Source: Mesorhizobium loti (lineage in GTDB: Bacteria; Pseudomonadota; Alphaproteobacteria; Rhizobiales; Rhizobiaceae). Taken from it: a DNA stretch of 64,000 nt. The notes beneath the pieces are model-generated. The model saw nothing but the letters and a program-made list of their open reading frames with translations, ran no database searches and had not been told where the DNA came from. Position numbers and translations under genes: made by a program. The stretch lies in the NCBI RefSeq assembly GCF_013170705.1, contig NZ_CP033334.1:1899501-1963500 (forward strand), written 5' to 3'. Of this stretch, positions 14,999 to 22,311 are shown in pieces (positions within the stretch are counted from its first letter, which is position 1; each line of letters begins with the position of its first letter).

Positions 14999-17962
14999 TC
15001 AATGAGCCTCGTCCCAGTTGTTGGCGGCCCGCGCGTCGACGTGCAGCGGTACTGACATTGACACCGCGGGCATCGCCGCGTTCTCCATGACGTGGCGCAC
15101 GACGGGGATCGTCGTGTCGACTTCCGCTTCGACCGTTTCGAAGATCAGTTCGTCATGCACCTGCAGGAGCATGCGGGCCGACAGTTTGGCCTTCTCCAGC
15201 GCTTCCTCCATGCGCACCATGGCGCGGCGGATGATGTCGGCGGCGGTGCCTTGCAGGCGGGCGTTGATCGAGGCGCGCTCGTTGAAAGCACGCAGCGACG
15301 GGTTGGACGAGCGGATATCGGGATAATGGATGCGGCGGCCGAAGATCGTTTCGACGAAGCCGTGCTCGCGGGCATAGGCCTTGGTCTCCTCGATGTAATC
15401 GCGGATGCCAGGGAAGCGCTCGAAGTACTTCTTGATATAGTTGCTGGCTTCCTCACGCGGGATCGACAGCTGGTTGGCGAGGCCGAAGGCCGAGATACCG
15501 TAGATGATGCCGAAATTGATCGCCTTGGCGCGGCGGCGTATCTCGGAAGGCATGCCGTCCACGGGAACGTTGAACATTTCCGATGCGGTGATGGCGTGGA
15601 TATCGGCGCCATCGGCGAAAGCCTGCCGCAGCTGCGGGATCTCGGCGACATGGGCAAGCACGCGCAGTTCGATCTGGCTGTAATCAGCCGAGACCAGCCG
15701 GTTGCCCTTGTCGGCGATAAAGGCGGTCCTGATCTTGCGGCCTTCGGCGGTGCGCACCGGAATGTTCTGCAGGTTCGGGTCGGATGATGACAACCGCCCG
15801 GTCGTCGTCGCGGCCAGCGCGTAGGAGGTGTGGACGCGTTTTGTGTCGGGGTGGATGAAGCCGGGCAGCGCATCGGTATAGGTCGATTTCAGCTTGGTGA
15901 GCTGGCGCCAGTCGACGATCTTGCGCGGCAATTCGTGGCCCTCGGCGGCAAGGTCTTCCAGCAGCTGCGCCGAGGTCGACCATTGCCCGGTTTTGGTCTT
16001 GGAGCCGCCGGGCAGGCCCATGCGGCCGAACAGGATGTCGCCGAGCTGCTTGGGCGAGCCGATGTTGATGCGTTCGCCGATGAGCTGGTAGATTTCCTCT
16101 TCGAGCCGGGCGGCACCTTGCGCCAATTCGCCCGACAGCCTGGACAGGATCTGCCTGTCGACCGAGATGCCGCGCTGTTCCATCCGCGCCAGCACCGGCA
16201 CCAGCGGCCGCTCCAGCCGCTCATAGACCGAGACCAGGCCCTTGGCGGCAAGCCGGGGCTTCAGCACCAGCCAGAGGCGCAGCGTCACGTCGGCGTCCTC
16301 GGCGGCGTGCGCGGTCGCCTTGTCGATGTCGACCTGGTCGAAACCGACCGAGCTCTTGCCGGAGCCGGTGACGTCCTTGAGCTGGAGCGGGGTGTGGCCA
16401 AGCCATTTCTCGGCCAGCGCGTCCATGCCGTGGCCATGCGGGGTGCCGGCGTCGAGCACATAGGAGATCAGCATGGTGTCGTCGAACGGCGCGACGTCGA
16501 TGCCGTAGCGGCTCGTGATGACCAGGTCGTATTTCAGGTTCTGCGCGATCTTGAGGACCGATTTGTCCTCGAGCAGCGGTTTCAGCACCGCCAGCGCCTC
16601 GCGAAGCGGGATCTGGTTCTCGAGCGTGCCGCCGCCGAGCAGGTCACCATTGCCGCTTTTGTGGGCGAACGGAATGTAGCCGGCGTGGCCGGGCGCCGTG
16701 GCTATCGCCATGCCGATCAGTTCGGCCTGCATGGGATCGGCCGATGTCGCCCTGACGTCGAAGGCGGCGACGCCGGCCTCCCGCGCCTCTGCGACCCATG
16801 CCTTCAAGGTCGAGATATCGCGAATGCAGGTGTAGGCCGAGGTGTCGATCTTGCGGGTTGCCGCGCGCTCCAGCCGCAAGGCCGAGAGCAGGGAAGGGGT
16901 ATCGCCTTGCTTCGCGACGTCCGTCGCGGGCGCCGTTGCGTCCTCGGCTTGACCTGGCCCCGTGGCGGCACCGCTCCGGGCCATAACCGGCGATCCGGCG
17001 CCCACATCGGGGCCATGTGCGTTGTCGGCGCGCTCGACGGTCACCGCGACGGCCTGGACGTCGCCGGCCTCGGTGCCGGTCGCTTCCGCCACGCGGCGGG
17101 TCAGCGAGGTGAATTCCATTGTCTTCAAGAAGCCGATCAGCTTCGGCCCGTCGGGCGCGTGGAGGACGAAATCGTCCAACCCCTCGGCCACCGGCACGTC
17201 GTTCTTCAGCGTCACCAATTGGCGTGAGATCAGCGCCTTGTCGGTATTGGCGATGATCGATTCGCGCCTCTTTTCCTGCTTGATCTCGCCGGCACGGGCC
17301 AACAGGCCATCGAGGTCGCCGAACTGCTCCAGCAACTGCGCCGCCGTCTTCGGCCCGATGCCGGGCACGCCAGGCACATTGTCGACCGAGTCGCCGGTCA
17401 ACGCCTGCAGATCGACCATCTTTTCCGGCGGCACGCCCCATTTCTCGATGACCTCGGGAATGCCGATCTGGCGATCCTTCATCGGGTCGTACATGCCGAC
17501 CGTATCGCCGACCAGCTGCATCAGGTCCTTGTCGGAGGAGATGATGGTGGTGTCTCCGCCGGCTTCGCATGCCAGCCGGCAATAGGTGGCGATCAGATCG
17601 TCGGCCTCGAAGCCTTCCATCTCGATGCATGGCAGGTTGAACGCCTTGGTCGCCTGGCGGATCAGGCCGAATTGCGGGATCAGGTCCTCGGGCGGCGCCG
17701 AACGGTTGGCCTTGTATTCGGGGTAGAGATCGTTGCGGAAGGTTTTGGAGGAATAGTCGAAGATGACCGCGAGATGCGTCGGCACGATGCCTACATCGGT
17801 GTTGCGGGCATCCTGCATCAGCTTCCACAGCATGTTGCAGAAACCGGAAACAGCGCCGACCGGCAGGCCGTCGGATTTGCGGGTCAGCGGCGGCAGGGCG
17901 TGATAGGCCCGGAAGATGTAGCCGGAACCGTCGATGAGGAAGAGATGGTCGCCTTTTTTCAT
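14999..17962 (-). CDS. polA: DNA polymerase I
   Basis: Repair and Okazaki-processing polymerase of 987 residues. Residues 1-290 form the 5'-3' exonuclease (FLIDGSGYIFRAYHALP, DVDNVPGVPGIGPKTA). Residues about 390-580 form the DEDD 3'-5' exonuclease fold. Residues 600-987 are the polymerase with motif A (SADYSQIELRVLAH), the O-helix (RRRAKAINFGIIYG) and motif C (LLQVHDELIFE). The start at MKKGDHLF (17962) matches family amino ends better than the longer frame. The first proofreading motif reads F-D402-V-R404 instead of D-x-E, and the usual Tyr of motif III is H552, so proofreading is probably lost. A variable Ala/Thr-rich linker separates the first two domains. Confidence 0.95.
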   Translation of the reverse strand: MKKGDHLFLIDGSGYIFRAYHALPPLTRKSDGLPVGAVSGFCNMLWKLMQDARNTDVGIVPTHLAVIFDYSSKTFRNDLYPEYKANRSAPPEDLIPQFGLIRQATKAFNLPCIEMEGFEADDLIATYCRLACEAGGDTTIISSDKDLMQLVGDTVGMYDPMKDRQIGIPEVIEKWGVPPEKMVDLQALTGDSVDNVPGVPGIGPKTAAQLLEQFGDLDGLLARAGEIKQEKRRESIIANTDKALISRQLVTLKNDVPVAEGLDDFVLHAPDGPKLIGFLKTMEFTSLTRRVAEATGTEAGDVQAVAVTVERADNAHGPDVGAGSPVMARSGAATGPGQAEDATAPATDVAKQGDTPSLLSALRLERAATRKIDTSAYTCIRDISTLKAWVAEAREAGVAAFDVRATSADPMQAELIGMAIATAPGHAGYIPFAHKSGNGDLLGGGTLENQIPLREALAVLKPLLEDKSVLKIAQNLKYDLVITSRYGIDVAPFDDTMLISYVLDAGTPHGHGMDALAEKWLGHTPLQLKDVTGSGKSSVGFDQVDIDKATAHAAEDADVTLRLWLVLKPRLAAKGLVSVYERLERPLVPVLARMEQRGISVDRQILSRLSGELAQGAARLEEEIYQLIGERINIGSPKQLGDILFGRMGLPGGSKTKTGQWSTSAQLLEDLAAEGHELPRKIVDWRQLTKLKSTYTDALPGFIHPDTKRVHTSYALAATTTGRLSSSDPNLQNIPVRTAEGRKIRTAFIADKGNRLVSADYSQIELRVLAHVAEIPQLRQAFADGADIHAITASEMFNVPVDGMPSEIRRRAKAINFGIIYGISAFGLANQLSIPREEASNYIKKYFERFPGIRDYIEETKAYAREHGFVETIFGRRIHYPDIRSSNPSLRAFNERASINARLQGTAADIIRRAMVRMEEALEKAKLSARMLLQVHDELIFETVEAEVDTTIPVVRHVMENAAMPAVSMSVPLHVDARAANNWDEAH

Positions 17963-18071
17963 GCCGGCAGGGATAGCGCGGCGCGATGGCTTGGTCCATG
18001 CCAAAGACATCGGCGGATATCGGTTCCGTCAACACCCTGACAGATTGGCTTATAAAGCTCCCCTCACGGGC

Positions 18072-18091
18072 ACGTTACAAAAGTGTAACGT
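18072..18091. promoter_or_regulatory. 20-bp interrupted palindrome upstream of the candidate small RNA
   Basis: ACGTTACA-AAAG-TGTAACGT has 8-bp perfect arms around a 4-base centre, the layout of TetR-type and similar dimer operators. It ends eight bases before the -35 element at 18099 and lies about 110 bp upstream of the polA start. It could control the small RNA, polA, or both. Confidence 0.55.
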
Positions 18092-18096
18092 TGATG

Positions 18097-18127
18097 CCCT
18101 TGAATCGCCACCTTCACAGACCCAAAT
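18097..18127 (+). promoter_or_regulatory. RpoH-type (heat-shock sigma) promoter
   Basis: CCCTTGAA (18097-18104), 17 bases, then CCAAAT (18122-18127) fits the CNCTTGAA-N17-CCANNT consensus known for rhizobial RpoH promoters at every defined base. It points away from polA into a 250-bp gap without a gene but with three hairpins and a terminator. Predicted transcription start is near 18134. Confidence 0.65.
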
Positions 18128-18133
18128 ACACCT

Positions 18134-18282
18134 CATCGGCAGTTTTCGCCGAAGTCCGGAGCAAGGCCCGTCCCCCGCCTATCCCGGGCACCTGCGGCAG
18201 CCTATCCCCCCTCTCCGGGCTGCCGCATCGTTTCGAGTATGAGGCCGCCGTGGTTCCCCCTCCACCACGGCGGTCTTTTTTT
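18134..18282 (+). ncRNA. Candidate trans-acting small RNA with three C-rich hairpin loops
   Basis: A transcript of about 149 nt is predicted from the RpoH-type promoter to a strong terminator. Three successive stems are visible: 18166-18170 with 18185-18189, 18193-18202 with 18218-18227 (10 bp perfect), and the terminator stem 18245-18254 with 18264-18273. All three loops hold a UCCCCC run (UCCCCCGCC, UCCCCCCUCUCC, UCCCCCUCC), complementary to Shine-Dalgarno-like purine runs. This resembles, without being identical to, rhizobial alpha-r14/NfeR1-type and other CCUCC-loop RNAs. No sensible reading frame occupies the stretch. Confidence 0.6.
18245..18282 (+). terminator. Intrinsic terminator of the candidate small RNA
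   Basis: CCGCCGTGGT (18245-18254) pairs perfectly with ACCACGGCGG (18264-18273) across a nine-base loop, followed by TC and seven T residues (18276-18282). It is one of the strongest intrinsic terminators in the window. No plus-strand protein gene ends before it (polA is on the other strand), so it must end a non-coding transcript. Confidence 0.88.
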
Positions 18283-18383
18283 GCCTTGCGGCGGCTGTTG
18301 CGGGCCGTGGTCCAATGGTCCCGGGCTTTTCGTTTCGCCGCTCTGCCTTTACGGTTCCGGCACTGAATCGAAAGGCTTGCCAA

Positions 18384-19769
18384 ATGTCCGCAGTTTCCCC
18401 CGTCCTCGACCGCCTCGACCAGAATCTCGACCAGAGCCTGGAACGCCTGTTCGGCCTGCTCAGGATCAAGTCGATCTCCACCGATCCCGCCTATGCCGCC
18501 GACTGCCATAAGGCGGCGGAATGGCTGGTGGCGGAGCTCAAGCTGATCGGCTTCGATGCCAGCGTGCGCGACACTCCAGGACATCCGATGGTGGTCGCGC
18601 ATCATGACGGGCCGGCTGGTTCGCCGCATGTGTTGTTCTATGGCCATTACGACGTGCAGCCGGTCGATCCGATCGAACTCTGGGAAAACGATCCGTTCGC
18701 GCCAGCGATCAAGGAGGTTGGACCCGACCACAAGGTGATCACAGGGCGTGGCTCGGCCGACGACAAGGGCCAGTTGATGACTTTTGTCGAGGCTTGCCGC
18801 GCCTGGAAGCAGGTGCATGGCAATCTGCCGTGTCGTATCACCATCCTGTTCGAGGGTGAGGAGGAATCGGGCTCGCCGTCGCTGAAACCGTTCCTCGAAG
18901 CCAACGCCGAAGAGCTCAAGGCCGACTTCGCGCTGGTCTGCGATACCGGCATGTGGAACCGCGATACGCCGTCGATCTGCGTGGCACTGCGCGGGCTGGT
19001 CGGCGAGGAGATCACGGTGAAGGCCGCGGACCGCGACCTGCATTCGGGGCTCTATGGCGGTGCCGCCGCCAACCCGATCCGCATCCTGGCCAGGGTGCTG
19101 GCCGACATCCACGACAAGGATGGCCACATCACCATTCCGGGTTTCTATGACGGTGTCGAGGAGACGCCTTCGCAGGTGCTGAAATCCTGGGAGACGCTGG
19201 GCGAGACGGCCGAGACCTTCCTTGGACCCGTTGGCCTGTCCATCCCGTCCGGCGAAAAGGGCCGCTCGGTGCTGGAATTGACCTGGGCGCGGCCGACAGC
19301 CGAGTTCAACGGCATCATTGGCGGCTACACCGGCAAGGGGTTCAAGACAGTGATCGCGGCTGAGGCCTCCGCCAAGGTGTCGTTCCGCCTCGTCCACAAG
19401 CAGGATCCCAAGAAAATCCGCGCCGCCTTCCAGAAATTCGTCGAGGAGCGAATTCCGGCCGACTGCTCGGTAGAATTCCATCCGCATGGCGGCTCGCCGG
19501 CAATCCAGCTTTCCTACGACTCGCCTTTCCTGGCCAAGGCCAAGGATGCGCTGTCCGACGAATGGCCCAAGCCCGCGGTGACGACCGGCAGCGGCGGCTC
19601 TATTCCCGTGGTCGGCGACTTCCAGACCTATCTCGGCATGGAATCGCTGCTGGTCGGGTTCGGCCTCGACGACGACCGCATCCACTCGCCCAACGAGAAA
19701 TACGAGTTGAGCTCCTTCCACAAGGGGCAGCGCTCCTGGGCCCGCATTTTGGACGCGCTGACGCGCTGA
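18384..19769 (+). CDS. M20-family dipeptidase/peptidase
   Basis: Cytosolic zinc peptidase of 461 residues, the size of the M20 carnosinase-like group. Metal ligands are visible as FYGHYDVQP (His), GRGSADDKG (Asp bridging), FEGEEESGS (catalytic Glu and ligand) and the late H in DRIHSPNEKY. The dimerisation domain lies in the middle (about residues 215-375, with DLHSGLYGG). ATG 18384 is chosen because an upstream in-frame start would enter the terminator region. It stands alone between the small-RNA terminator and the RNase D gene. The substrates are probably dipeptides or related amides. Confidence 0.88.
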   Translation: MSAVSPVLDRLDQNLDQSLERLFGLLRIKSISTDPAYAADCHKAAEWLVAELKLIGFDASVRDTPGHPMVVAHHDGPAGSPHVLFYGHYDVQPVDPIELWENDPFAPAIKEVGPDHKVITGRGSADDKGQLMTFVEACRAWKQVHGNLPCRITILFEGEEESGSPSLKPFLEANAEELKADFALVCDTGMWNRDTPSICVALRGLVGEEITVKAADRDLHSGLYGGAAANPIRILARVLADIHDKDGHITIPGFYDGVEETPSQVLKSWETLGETAETFLGPVGLSIPSGEKGRSVLELTWARPTAEFNGIIGGYTGKGFKTVIAAEASAKVSFRLVHKQDPKKIRAAFQKFVEERIPADCSVEFHPHGGSPAIQLSYDSPFLAKAKDALSDEWPKPAVTTGSGGSIPVVGDFQTYLGMESLLVGFGLDDDRIHSPNEKYELSSFHKGQRSWARILDALTR

Positions 19770-19846
19770 GCGCGGAAAAGTCGTTTTCCTGTTGATTTTT
19801 CACCGGATCGCGGCGAGGACGGGATACGCCGCGACCGGAGAAGACA

Positions 19847-20467
19847 ATGGCCGACATCCGTTTCCACAAGCATGATCTGCCCGACCTCATGCATTACAAT
19901 GTCGGGGCAGTGGCCATCGACACCGAGACGCTGGGGCTGAACCCGCATCGCGACCGGCTCTGCGTGGTGCAGATTTCGCCTGGCGACGGCAGCGCCGACG
20001 TCATCCAGATCGCACCCGGCCAGAAGAAGGCGCCGAACCTCGTCAGCCTGCTCAGGAACCGCGGCGTGACGAAGCTGTTCCACTACGGGCGCTTCGATCT
20101 CGCCGTGCTTTACAATGCCTTCGGGGTGATGCCTGAGCCGGTGTTCTGCACCAAGATCGCGTCGCGGCTGACACGCACCTATACCGACCGGCACGGGTTG
20201 AAGGACATCTGCTTCGAGTTGCTCGGCGTCGGCCTGTCCAAGGCGCAGCAATCATCGGACTGGGCGGCCGAGACGCTGTCTCCCGAACAGCTCGAATATG
20301 CCGCTTCCGACGTGCTCTATCTGCACCGGCTGCGCGACGTGCTGGCCGGGCGGCTGGCGCGCGATGGGCGGGCCAAGGAAGCCGATGCCTGCTTCCGCTT
20401 CCTGCCGACTCGGGCCAAGCTTGACCTGATGGGCTGGGACGAAGAGGATATCTTCGCACACAGCTGA
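19847..20467 (+). CDS. rnd: Short ribonuclease D (DEDDy 3'-5' exoribonuclease)
   Basis: Exonuclease of 206 residues, only the catalytic domain; the HRDC domains of E. coli RNase D are absent, as is common for the short alphaproteobacterial form. DEDDy residues are D25 and E27 (AIDTETLG), D84 (HYGRFDL), and Y151 with D155 (LEYAASDVLYL). It would trim the 3' ends of tRNA or other RNAs. It starts 77 bp after the M20 gene; a GC-rich hairpin (TCGCGGCG / CGCCGCGA) lies just before its start. Confidence 0.88.
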   Translation: MADIRFHKHDLPDLMHYNVGAVAIDTETLGLNPHRDRLCVVQISPGDGSADVIQIAPGQKKAPNLVSLLRNRGVTKLFHYGRFDLAVLYNAFGVMPEPVFCTKIASRLTRTYTDRHGLKDICFELLGVGLSKAQQSSDWAAETLSPEQLEYAASDVLYLHRLRDVLAGRLARDGRAKEADACFRFLPTRAKLDLMGWDEEDIFAHS

Positions 20468-20503
20468 CCGCCTTCGCGACGATCCGCGCCTGACGGACGG
20501 TTG

Positions 20504-20528
20504 GGAACCAGATGCCGGCCGTGGCGTT
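20504..20528 (+). promoter_or_regulatory. EcfG (general stress sigma) promoter
   Basis: GGAAC (20504-20508), 16 bases, CGTT (20525-20528) is an exact match to the alphaproteobacterial EcfG/RpoE2 consensus. The predicted start near 20535 lies just before the AGGGGGA ribosome site of the gene starting at 20554. This places the following small genes, including a GlsB-type stress membrane protein, in the general stress response by inference. Confidence 0.7.
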
Positions 20529-20553
20529 CTGTGGGCTGAAAAAGGGGGACGAA

Positions 20554-20757
20554 ATGGTGGACAGGAAGCCGATATCGACCGCGCCGACCGATGGCTCCAA
20601 GGTCACCATCACCTGGAAGGACGGCGACGGCGTTCTCAACGAATCCATCGGGCAATACCGCGATGACGGCTGGTGGGTCTATACCGACAGCCATACGCAA
20701 AAGAAGGTCGAGCCGACCAGCTGGCGGCCGACTTCCGGCGACGACAACGATCAATGA
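20554..20757 (+). CDS. Small conserved-looking protein of unknown function
   Basis: 67 residues starting MVDRKPISTAPTDGSKVTITW; unrecognised family. It is soluble, acidic at the end (SGDDNDQ), with a compact Trp-rich core (GWWVYTD, TSWRPT) suggesting a small beta domain. ATG 20554 follows AGGGGGA by four bases and lies downstream of the EcfG -10, so the longer frame starting at 20512, which overlaps the promoter, is rejected. It is probably a general-stress protein by its promoter. Confidence 0.7.
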   Translation: MVDRKPISTAPTDGSKVTITWKDGDGVLNESIGQYRDDGWWVYTDSHTQKKVEPTSWRPTSGDDNDQ

Positions 20758-20865
20758 GCGCCGCTGGCGGGGCCAGCTGCTTTCGAATAGCCTGAAGCCG
20801 TTGATATCGGGGCCGATTCGGAGCCTTCCGCTCCGCGCTCGCCCTCTTGCTCGGAGGAAATCGCC

Positions 20866-21120
20866 ATGGGCGTCGAAAGCCTTCTCGTCTTCATCATCAT
20901 TGGTGCCATTGCCGGCTGGCTTGCCGGTCTCATCGTTTCCGGTTTCGGCTTCGGCCTGATCGGCAACATCATCGTCGGCATCGTCGGCGCCTTCATCGCC
21001 GGCTGGCTGTTCCCGCGGATCGGTTTCTCCATAGGCGGCGGCATCATCGCTTCCATCATCCATGCCACGATCGGCGCCATCATCCTTTTGGTGCTGGTCA
21101 AGGTTCTGAAGCGAGCCTGA
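20866..21120 (+). CDS. GlsB/YeaQ/YmgE family stress membrane protein
   Basis: Inner-membrane protein of 84 residues with three hydrophobic helices and the glycine-rich family pattern (IIGAIAGWLAGLIVSG.GFGLIGNIIVGIVGAFIAGWL). Also annotated as transglycosylase-associated protein, though no enzyme activity is established. A GGAGGAAAT site lies before the ATG. It follows the EcfG-controlled small gene by 108 bp on the same strand and may share its transcript, which fits the stress link of the family. Confidence 0.88.
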   Translation: MGVESLLVFIIIGAIAGWLAGLIVSGFGFGLIGNIIVGIVGAFIAGWLFPRIGFSIGGGIIASIIHATIGAIILLVLVKVLKRA

Positions 21121-21145
21121 GGCTCGAAACGACAAAGGGCGCGCC

Positions 21146-21292
21146 GTGAAACAGAACACACTCTACCTCCTCATTGGCGCGCTCGTTGTCGTCGTCATCG
21201 CGCTTGGCGCCTATGTCTACCGCGAGCAGACGAAGCCGAAAGGCGTCGAGCTCAAGATCGACGACAAGGGCATTTCGATCCAGCAGAACTGA
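21146..21292 (+). CDS. 48-residue membrane miniprotein
   Basis: A GTG start at 21146 with AAAGGGCG ahead gives a 48-residue product: a short amino end, one hydrophobic helix (LYLLIGALVVVVIALGAYVY) and a charged tail (REQTKPKGVELKIDDKG..SIQQN). It is 25 bp after the GlsB gene and in the same direction, so it is probably cotranscribed and stress-induced. The tail suggests a soluble domain-like end on one side of the membrane. The function is unknown; it could bind or regulate the GlsB-like protein. Confidence 0.65.
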   Translation: MKQNTLYLLIGALVVVVIALGAYVYREQTKPKGVELKIDDKGISIQQN

Positions 21293-21577
21293 GCCAGCCG
21301 CCGATTTGGGATGCGTCATGCCGCTTGATTTCCGGATGGCGGGCAGACTCGATCGAGGAGGGCGATGACCTGCGAGGAGCGGACGCTGGCCTTTTTCGCG
21401 CTGCCGTCGATGCGCGGTGGCGTTGAAAATTGCCGGCAAGGCGGGGCCGTTGCTTCGGCGTAGTGCCGGAGGCGTGATCAAACCCCGATATGGAATTAGA
21501 TGACGGATCGGCGCTTCGGCGCTATGATGTCGACACAGGGCGTTTGGGGTCAACCAACCTATTGCTAGGAGGTTGCC

Positions 21578-21958
21578 ATGAAACACCAAACACTGGACCA
21601 GCTGCATGCAGTGGCCGAGGTCAACAAACAGCCGGTAATGAGCCGAACCCAACGTCTCGTACGTTGGGCCGAGCTTCTTGAACGTGAGCCCAGCCGGCTG
21701 CTTACCGCGCTTGCAGGGACCGAATACCGTGCGCCGCCCGAGCGCGATGTCATGCGAGGCGATGACTCGCCGATAGCGGTTGCCTTCACGGACCCGATAT
21801 TGCACGACGAAGGTCTGAAAGACGACAGCTATGGTGAAGCCAAGCGCTTCTTCGAACTGACCGACCACCAACTGCACGAGATCGTCTGCTACTGCCATGT
21901 CGGCGAGGTTATGCAATCGTCCAGGGCAGCGCTCTCGGTTCGTGCCGCGATCGGCTGA
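21578..21958 (+). CDS. Hypothetical cytosolic protein
   Basis: 126 residues, not assigned to a named family. It has an ideal ribosome site, AGGAGG five bases before the ATG, and coding-like composition. Features are a basic amino half (MSRTQRLVRWAELLEREPSRLLTAL), a central TEYRAPPERD turn, and a Cys/His segment (LHEIVCYCHVGEVM) that could bind metal. It has no signal or membrane segment. It lies alone, with about 285 bp before it showing no other gene and palindromes after it. Confidence 0.72.
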   Translation: MKHQTLDQLHAVAEVNKQPVMSRTQRLVRWAELLEREPSRLLTALAGTEYRAPPERDVMRGDDSPIAVAFTDPILHDEGLKDDSYGEAKRFFELTDHQLHEIVCYCHVGEVMQSSRAALSVRAAIG

Positions 21959-21966
21959 CGCATGTC

Positions 21967-21986
21967 CACCAGGTGATCACCTGGTG
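21967..21986. repeat. Perfect 20-bp palindrome
   Basis: CACCAGGTGATCACCTGGTG is self-complementary over all 20 bases and begins nine bases after the stop of the 21578 gene. With no T-run it is more like a protein-binding site or mRNA end structure than a terminator. It is the first of three inverted repeats in the gap before the PBP1A gene. Confidence 0.6.
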
Positions 21987-21995
21987 CCGGGTGAT

Positions 21996-22044
21996 TTAGG
22001 GCGCGATCGAACGCGAAGTTGCAACCATTGCGATCGCGCCCTAA
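21996..22044. repeat. 14-bp inverted repeat with 21-base loop
   Basis: TTAGGGCGCGATCG (21996-22009) pairs perfectly with CGATCGCGCCCTAA (22031-22044). A third smaller hairpin (CGACCGC / GCGGTCG) follows near 22060-22080. No gene is seen in 21959-22311; these repeats are its main content. They may end the upstream transcript or be remnants of a dispersed repeat. Confidence 0.6.
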
Positions 22045-22311
22045 CGAGGAACATGTCCGCGACCGCTTGGCTCGCGGTCGGGGGCGGCTTGGGCTTGGCG
22101 CCCCAGAAAAAAATGCCCCGCCAGGATTGTTCTGTCGCGGCGGGCCGGTTGCCAGCGCCAAAATCAGGACCTCGAACCTAGCGCCGACTGCCGGACCCCA
22201 GGCATTTGATTATCAATCGCCTTGAATTTTTCCGACTTAACCCGCCCTTAAATCGCCGCATCTACTCTTCAACTCGGACGCCATTGGCCCCGGGGATATC
22301 AAGCACAGCGC

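Noticed and set aside
18134..18282. SRP RNA, 6S RNA or RNase P RNA
   Set aside because: The stretch lacks the conserved tetraloop, central bulge or pseudoknot features of those RNAs; three short C-loop hairpins fit a regulatory RNA better.
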